Source: Bdellovibrionales bacterium RIFOXYA1_FULL_36_14
GTDB taxonomy: Bacteria; Bdellovibrionota; Bacteriovoracia; Bacteriovoracales; Bacteriovoracaceae
Length of the DNA stretch: 64,000 nucleotides
NCBI GenBank assembly: GCA_001769975.1
Contig: MEPW01000048.1
Location: 1-64,000, forward strand
Direction of reading: 5' to 3'
The notes below the pieces were generated by a model that saw nothing but the letters and a program-made list of their open reading frames with translations, was not told the origin of the DNA and made no database searches. Positions 58,049 through 64,000 of this stretch are shown here, piece after piece. Positions within the stretch are counted from its first letter, which is position 1, and each line of letters starts with the position of its first letter. The position numbers and the translations under genes were made by a program.

Positions 58049-59896
58049 TTATTTGGCTTTTTTAAATGGAGTATAAGTTCTACCTCCACCTGCAAAGCCT
58101 GCATTTTTATAAAATTCAACGAAGGTAAGTCTCAGTGGGTGAACAAAAGAACCAAGCGAAGCCAGTCCTAGATTGGCAGTATGCCCAACCGTGACAAACA
58201 CGATGAAAATAACATAATTTAAAACAGGAATTGGAATATTTAAAAACTCTGATCCGATAGAGTTGATAACAAAACCCAATATTCCGGAAGAAATTCCCAG
58301 CGCAAATAAGCGGATATAGGATAGCAAATCACCTAAAAAACCGGTAAGCGCATTATACAAAGCCCACACACCTTTGAGTGGTCTGATATATACTTTGGCA
58401 TTAACGTCATTAAAAAAGAAAACCAAGAACAGTCCTAGACTCATGCCCATGCCGATCGTTCCACTGGAGGAATTTTTAGCCAGTTTAATTAAAGCGTAGC
58501 CAATTTTGAATGTGGGATCTCCTGCATTTTCTGGGGTCTGGGTTTTGAGATACCATAGCACCAGGAAGATAAAGAAAATAAAAAAGCCCAGTGGGGACAG
58601 GGAAGCCAAGATACCTTCTTGGAACCATTTGTTGATCGCTTGTACTATGGTGCCAAATAAAATTTGGAAAAGACCTATCATTAAGGCCAGATAAAACATG
58701 TGCTCCGAAGTGAACATGGCCATGTCACTCATGACTGGCAGTTTGGTTTCAAAGAGATTAATACCGACGAAGGTACCTGTTAAAATCCCCCAAAAAGTGG
58801 TGGACAGACCCAGGAAAATTCCAAGTGCAAAAATTGGACGCAGTTTTTTGAATTTAAAAAAACCGATTGAAAAAAGTAGTGACATAAAAAGACCGTAGCC
58901 AGAATCACCCAGGCACATGCCAAAAAACATCACAAAAAAAGGAGCAAAGAAGGGGGTTAAATCCAGCTCAGCATAAGCCGGAAGCATAAACAACTTGGTA
59001 ATCGGCTCAAAGAGTTGATTGAATTTATTATTTTTAAGCAGGATTGGAACTTTACTGAATTCTTCTTTGGGAATATTTTTTTCAATGATATAAACCAAAT
59101 TTTCATCTCGGATTAATTCATTTTCAAGTATTATAGAAAGTTTTTCAGGAATCCATCCGATCAAGGTTGAAAAGCTTTCGTGGTAGTCAGTCAGTCCGCT
59201 TTTGGCCTTAAAGAAGTCAATTTTATCTAGATACTGGTTTAAAGCTGCTTGTACATGATTGTAGTATTTACCCAGTGAATTGTTTTTTGCGATAAGATCA
59301 TTTTTGACAGCATGAAGTTCTGCAATTTTTTTTCTAACTTCCAAGAGAGACATGTTGGGCAGAATAGTTTTTTCAATCGGGAGATCCCCAATATGATCGG
59401 GATCAAGATTACGGTTTACCGTCACTAGATAAACTTTATCACCAGTATGATTAATGATTTCGTGGGGAATATTATCCAGATTGAGGGCGTCTAGCTTTTT
59501 TAAGGTGGTTATATAGTAATTTAAAGTAATTCCTGATTCTTCCAGTTTAAGTAAATCATCGGGATTGGCATTTCCCCAAGGAACAAGCTGGGCTTCAAAA
59601 CGCAGAAGTTTTGCTTCTTCTTGGTTGAGTTCTTCGATTTGATCTCTATAAACAAAATGTTTACTTAAAACTTCCTTGATATCGCCTTGATAGATTAATT
59701 GATCCGGTGTCGGCGCTTTAAAGTGGCGGTTATAGGCTTGCACTTCTCTAATAAAATGGACATCATTTTGAATAAGAGCGTGATCCACTTCGCCTTGTTC
59801 GATGTGTACTACACCCAAATTTTGTAAATTACTTAGCACTTCACTCACGTTATGATTTCTAATAACAAGATATAACTTGTTCATGGTTTCAATCAT
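58049..59896 (-). CDS. ntpI: V-type ATP synthase subunit I
   Basis: Long helical N-terminal half plus multi-TM C-terminus (FFVMFFGMCLGDSGYGL; LSYIRLFALGISSGILG; HPLRLTFVEFYKN). Confidence 0.92.
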   Translation of the reverse strand: MIETMNKLYLVIRNHNVSEVLSNLQNLGVVHIEQGEVDHALIQNDVHFIREVQAYNRHFKAPTPDQLIYQGDIKEVLSKHFVYRDQIEELNQEEAKLLRFEAQLVPWGNANPDDLLKLEESGITLNYYITTLKKLDALNLDNIPHEIINHTGDKVYLVTVNRNLDPDHIGDLPIEKTILPNMSLLEVRKKIAELHAVKNDLIAKNNSLGKYYNHVQAALNQYLDKIDFFKAKSGLTDYHESFSTLIGWIPEKLSIILENELIRDENLVYIIEKNIPKEEFSKVPILLKNNKFNQLFEPITKLFMLPAYAELDLTPFFAPFFVMFFGMCLGDSGYGLFMSLLFSIGFFKFKKLRPIFALGIFLGLSTTFWGILTGTFVGINLFETKLPVMSDMAMFTSEHMFYLALMIGLFQILFGTIVQAINKWFQEGILASLSPLGFFIFFIFLVLWYLKTQTPENAGDPTFKIGYALIKLAKNSSSGTIGMGMSLGLFLVFFFNDVNAKVYIRPLKGVWALYNALTGFLGDLLSYIRLFALGISSGILGFVINSIGSEFLNIPIPVLNYVIFIVFVTVGHTANLGLASLGSFVHPLRLTFVEFYKNAGFAGGGRTYTPFKKAK

Positions 59897-60483
59897 AAGA
59901 CTGCCGCCTTTCTTTTCTTGACGATTTTTTGACTGGCACGATCCAGGTTTTCCTCGTCTGCCAAAAACCGTTTAATTTTTATAATGGCCTCTTCAAAGGC
60001 AGGAATTTGAACTTTTTCGTATAAATTCACTTTTTGTGTAGTTTTTTTCCTAGCATATTCTAAAATCTCAATTTTCTTTTGTTCAATTTTTAAAACTATT
60101 TTAAGTTTGGCAATATGTTTAATGAGTTCAGTTCCGTCTAAAAACCAAGAAGGATTGTTAAAAACGCTAAAATCTTTTATCTCAAACTCTACATCATCTA
60201 GAGTGGGTATCGTAACTCCAGCAATTTTTTGTCCGTGAACTTTTAGTCCTTTAACAGAGACTAAATCTTTATATTCAGTAAAAAGAGAAAGCATCGGATT
60301 GATCTTTGCGAGCTCCAGTCGGAGTTCTTCTTTGAGTATTTTAAGTCCATCTTTGTATTTTTTAACTTCGGCTCGAAGCGCAGATTCTTTATTTTTAAGG
60401 GTAGGTAAGGCCTTATAGCGCTGCTTTAATTGCTTTTCAATTTTTTGCAGTTCAGTTTTGTTATATTGAAACTTTAAGGCCAT
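59893..60483 (-). CDS. ntpD: V-type ATP synthase subunit D
   Basis: Coiled-coil sequence and operon position; ATGA overlap with I. Confidence 0.85.
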   Translation of the reverse strand: MALKFQYNKTELQKIEKQLKQRYKALPTLKNKESALRAEVKKYKDGLKILKEELRLELAKINPMLSLFTEYKDLVSVKGLKVHGQKIAGVTIPTLDDVEFEIKDFSVFNNPSWFLDGTELIKHIAKLKIVLKIEQKKIEILEYARKKTTQKVNLYEKVQIPAFEEAIIKIKRFLADEENLDRASQKIVKKRKAAVL

Positions 60484-60502
60484 AAGAATAATCCTTTAAA
60501 AA

Positions 60503-61825
60503 TTAAGTTTCTTTCCAGTATTTATCAATCAAGACTTGTTTGATGCCTATTTCGTGTTTACCGAAATATTTGGCAAATAATCCCCAACAATGCTCAAGCA
60601 TGGCATCAACCGTAATATTAATATCAATGGCCAGAATATTTTCTGAATAGTCTTTGGCAAAACTTAAGGCTCGCTTATCATATTCACTTAAATCAAAACC
60701 GTTTTCCAGTTTGGTTTTAGCATTGGCAGCATCGGAATAAAGTCGTACGCAAGCATTCATAACCTGGGGGTGATCTTCTCTGGTTTTTTTACCAATAACT
60801 AGTTGCTTGAGTCGTGATAATGATCTAAATGGATCAACGATAACTTTAGAGACATCCGTATCCATTCGAAGAAATAGCTGACCTTCGGTGATATAGCCGG
60901 TATTATCCGGAATGGCGTGCGTGATATCTCCCCCAGACAAGGTGGTAACCGCTAATATGGTGATTGAGCCACCAGATTGGAATTGGGCCGCTTTTTCATA
61001 AATTTTAGCAAGGTCGGAGTAGAGTGATCCGGGCATAAAATCTTTAGTAGGGATTTGATCCATGCGGTTACTAACAATTGCCAAGGCATCACAGTAGAGG
61101 GTCATATCAGTAAGTAGAACTAAAACTTTTTCATTTTTTTCTACGGCAAAATACTCTGCTGCAGATAAGGCCATGTCAGGAATTAAAATACGTTCAACGG
61201 GTGAATCATCTGTAGTGTTCATAAAACAAACGATTTTATCCAGGGCTCCGGCATTGTCAAAAACGTTTTTATAATAGAGATAATCATCAAAAAGCATCCC
61301 CATGCCACCAAGAATAATTTTATCAACATCAGCTCTAAGGGCAACGTCGGCCATAACTTGATTGAAGGGTTGGTTAGGGTCAGCAAAAAAGGGAATCTTT
61401 TGGCCGGAAACCAGCGTATTGTTTAAGTCAATTCCTGCAATACCGGTAGCGATTAGTTCACTGGGTTGTTCTCTTTTAACGGGGTTAACAGTCGGTCCAG
61501 CTATTTCTACCACTTTACCATCAATCGCAGGCCCTCCATCAATGGGGTCACCATAAGCATTAAAAAACCTTCCACAAAGTTCATCGCTTACTTTTAAAAT
61601 AGGCGGATGGCCAAGGAATACCACTTGGCTGTTGGTATATATACCACTGGTTCCTTGGAAAACTTGAAGGGTTACTTCATCGCCCACAATTTTTACCACC
61701 TGGGCGGGTTTGCCATCCACCAAGGCCATCTCTTCGTTGGAGATACCTTCTGCTCTAACCGTGCAAGTGGCTTTGGTAATGGTAACTAAAGAAGTGAAGA
61801 CCTTTTGAAATGCTTGTGTGTTCAT
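60503..61825 (-). CDS. ntpB: V-type ATP synthase subunit B
   Basis: FNAYGDPIDGGP, NQVMADVALRADVD, GSLYSDLAKIYEKAAQ. Confidence 0.95.
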   Translation of the reverse strand: MNTQAFQKVFTSLVTITKATCTVRAEGISNEEMALVDGKPAQVVKIVGDEVTLQVFQGTSGIYTNSQVVFLGHPPILKVSDELCGRFFNAYGDPIDGGPAIDGKVVEIAGPTVNPVKREQPSELIATGIAGIDLNNTLVSGQKIPFFADPNQPFNQVMADVALRADVDKIILGGMGMLFDDYLYYKNVFDNAGALDKIVCFMNTTDDSPVERILIPDMALSAAEYFAVEKNEKVLVLLTDMTLYCDALAIVSNRMDQIPTKDFMPGSLYSDLAKIYEKAAQFQSGGSITILAVTTLSGGDITHAIPDNTGYITEGQLFLRMDTDVSKVIVDPFRSLSRLKQLVIGKKTREDHPQVMNACVRLYSDAANAKTKLENGFDLSEYDKRALSFAKDYSENILAIDINITVDAMLEHCWGLFAKYFGKHEIGIKQVLIDKYWKET

Positions 61826-63609
61826 TCATTTTCTCCGGCGATTCTTTTTTCTGCCATAAACTCATCGAGTTTGGTTTTATATTCATTAAATTCTTCTGAT
61901 TCAAATTTTGAATAGTTCATTTGTTTTAAAAGATTAATAACATTTTTAAAGAAGTGTTGAACTTCTTCAAAACCTTTGAAATCAAATTGTGCGTTACAAA
62001 TATCGAGAATGAATTCCATCATGTATTTTTGTCGTTCTATCGGAGAATAACAGTCGATTTTGTCGAAAGCGTCTTGTTGTAAAAAGGCAAAGTCGATAAC
62101 TTCTGATTTCCAGTAGCGATCATGATATTGAATGGGAACAGAGTCATCACCTAAAATATTAATTTGTTCGTAAGCTTCTTTACCTCTAAGGATAAAGTTT
62201 TTGGCCTTTAAAACGTTGTCGATCCAATTCTTGGCAATATGTTCTTTCATATATTCTTGGACACCTTCGTATTCAAGATATTTTGAGTAACTGTCGACGG
62301 GATCAACCGCAGGATATCTTTTAGAGTCGGCCCTGGATTGAGCAAGAGCATAAAAACATCGCGCCGCTTTTTTGGTGGCTTCGGTTACCGGTTCTTTTAA
62401 GTTTCCACCAGCAGGGGAGACGGTTCCGATAAAAGTAATGGAGCCAGTTTTGCCGTTATTTAAAACTGCATATCCACTGCGGGCATAAAAACTCGAAATG
62501 ATCGCGGTAAGGTCCATGGGGAAAGCATCAGGGCCTGGTAGTTCTTCCATCCTATTGGAAATTTCTCTAAGGGCCTGGGCCCATCTGGAAGTTGAGTCAG
62601 CCAGAAGTAAAACTCTAAGTCCCATTTGACGGTAATATTCGCCAATAGTCATGGCGGTATAAACCGAAGCTTCTCTGGCGGCAACTGGCATGTTGGAAGT
62701 ATTACAAATGATAATGGTTCGTTCAATTAATTTTCTTCCGGTGCGCGGATCTTCGAGTTCAGGAAATTCCTTGAAAATTTCCACAACTTCGTTGGCGCGT
62801 TCTCCGCAAGCAGCAACGATAATTAAATCTGCCGAGGCGTATTGGGAAATATTATGTTGTAAAACAGTTTTACCGCAACCAAAAGGGCCTGGAATAAAAC
62901 CAGTTCCGCCTTCCATCATTGGATTGAGTGTATCCATGATTCGGATTCCAGTTTCAAGCAATTTAAAGACTCGCTTTTTTTCTTTGTAGGCGCTAATCGG
63001 TAAGTATACTGGCCATTTCTGATACATACTGACTTCAACTAATTCATCACCATCCATTTTTTTCAAAGTGCATACAATGTCTTTTACTTTATAATGTCCT
63101 TTGGGTTTGATAGAGGCAATTTTATATTTTCCTTTAAGGTTAAAAGGAACCATAATTTGGTGATCAAACCAGTTTTCTTTGACATGACCTAGCCAATCTC
63201 CAGCAGCCACGGTGGCGTTTTGTTCCGTCGTTGGAATAAATTCATATTCTTTTTCTAGTTCGATAGCAACGTTATAACTTCCTCGTTTTAAAAATGTACC
63301 CGGGATTTTGTCCAGATCATTTTGGAGACCATCTAGGTTTTTGGAAAGTAGTCCAGGCCCGAGTGTTACTTGTAACATATTGCCGGTAAATTCCACTGGA
63401 TCTCCAACCTTAACACCTCTGGTACTTTCAAAAACTTGAATATTAACAAGACCGCTTTGTACTTTTATGGCTTCAGCCATCAGTCTTTCTCCAGTCTTAG
63501 AACAAGTGACGTAACATATTTCCTTATTCATGACGGGGGCGTTTATTTTAACGCTGATGAGGTTTTGAACGATTGCAAAGACAGATCCTTTTCTGGTTTC
63601 AGTTGTCAT
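61822..63609 (-). CDS. ntpA: V-type ATP synthase subunit A
   Basis: PGPFGCGKTVLQHNISQYA P-loop, GERANEVVEIFKEFPEL, ADSTSRWAQALREISNRMEELPG. Confidence 0.96.
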   Translation of the reverse strand: MTTETRKGSVFAIVQNLISVKINAPVMNKEICYVTCSKTGERLMAEAIKVQSGLVNIQVFESTRGVKVGDPVEFTGNMLQVTLGPGLLSKNLDGLQNDLDKIPGTFLKRGSYNVAIELEKEYEFIPTTEQNATVAAGDWLGHVKENWFDHQIMVPFNLKGKYKIASIKPKGHYKVKDIVCTLKKMDGDELVEVSMYQKWPVYLPISAYKEKKRVFKLLETGIRIMDTLNPMMEGGTGFIPGPFGCGKTVLQHNISQYASADLIIVAACGERANEVVEIFKEFPELEDPRTGRKLIERTIIICNTSNMPVAAREASVYTAMTIGEYYRQMGLRVLLLADSTSRWAQALREISNRMEELPGPDAFPMDLTAIISSFYARSGYAVLNNGKTGSITFIGTVSPAGGNLKEPVTEATKKAARCFYALAQSRADSKRYPAVDPVDSYSKYLEYEGVQEYMKEHIAKNWIDNVLKAKNFILRGKEAYEQINILGDDSVPIQYHDRYWKSEVIDFAFLQQDAFDKIDCYSPIERQKYMMEFILDICNAQFDFKGFEEVQHFFKNVINLLKQMNYSKFESEEFNEYKTKLDEFMAEKRIAGENE

Positions 63610-63623
63610 TACTTGATCCTTCC

Positions 63624-64000
63624 TTAGTTATTTAAATCCTTGAAAATGTTTTGTTCATTTGAAAGCTCGTTAGTTATTTTTTCAAAAATATCACGACCTT
63701 TTATTTCATCAAAGGTTACTTTTCTTTGAAGAAGGAATAACTTGAGATAAAAGGCAATGATTTGGTTGAAGCTAAAATAATCATACGTTAATTCTTCATC
63801 AATAAATTTAAAACGCATTTCTATGAGTTTTAATTCTCGCTCGTGCAAATTACTTTTCTCAAACATCTCTACGTATGCATAGAGCCAAGTGTAATTATAA
63901 CCCAGTCCAAAGTCTGGGGAATTATTGTGTAACAAATTTTCAGATAGGCTGTGTAAATTAAGAATATTTTTACTGCGATCCACTTTGTACTTTCTAGTCG
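63624..64000 (-). CDS. V-type ATPase operon DUF2764-like subunit, truncated at the window edge
   Basis: Frame stays open from 63983 (GTG, probably internal) to 64000; sits immediately upstream of subunit A. Confidence 0.5.
   Translation of the reverse strand, partial: TRKYKVDRSKNILNLHSLSENLLHNNSPDFGLGYNYTWLYAYVEMFEKSNLHERELKLIEMRFKFIDEELTYDYFSFNQIIAFYLKLFLLQRKVTFDEIKGRDIFEKITNELSNEQNIFKDLNN

Overview
AT-rich 64 kb bacterial chromosomal window. The many lipoproteins, signal-peptide and beta-barrel proteins suggest a Bdellovibrionota/Bacteriovoracia-like host; this is inference, not proven. Recognisable core genes: an rpoH-type sigma factor, rpsO, pnp, dut, a 2Fe-2S ferredoxin, a pyrB / pyrC-like / pyrF / M3-peptidase run, murI, a pullulanase-type GH13, and a bacterial V-type ATPase operon (DUF2764-like partial, then A, B, D, I, K). 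Accessory content: a divergent locus with two acyltransferase-like genes, a LolA-like protein and a beta-barrel on one strand and an MMPL transporter, CapA and EamA on the other; a solitary CpaF-like ATPase next to a cupredoxin; an S8 protease with a Cys-containing C-terminal tail; a 1603-aa secreted protein; and secreted zincin and lysozyme-like enzymes. Most interesting signals: (1) a well-paired three-way-junction RNA candidate in the leader of an MltB-like gene (minus strand, about 19117-19204), starting at a predicted TSS downstream of an extended -10; (2) a dihydroorotase paralogue lacking the metal-binding motifs, directly downstream of pyrB (PyrC'-like); (3) the MMPL/LolA-like/beta-barrel/acyltransferase divergon; (4) a coiled-coil protein ending in an Hsp20-like domain; (5) a V-ATPase K subunit with the residues and spacing of the Enterococcus hirae NtpK Na+ site. 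No rRNA, tRNA, CRISPR array or intact mobile element was recognised. No searches were run; all family assignments come from reading motifs.
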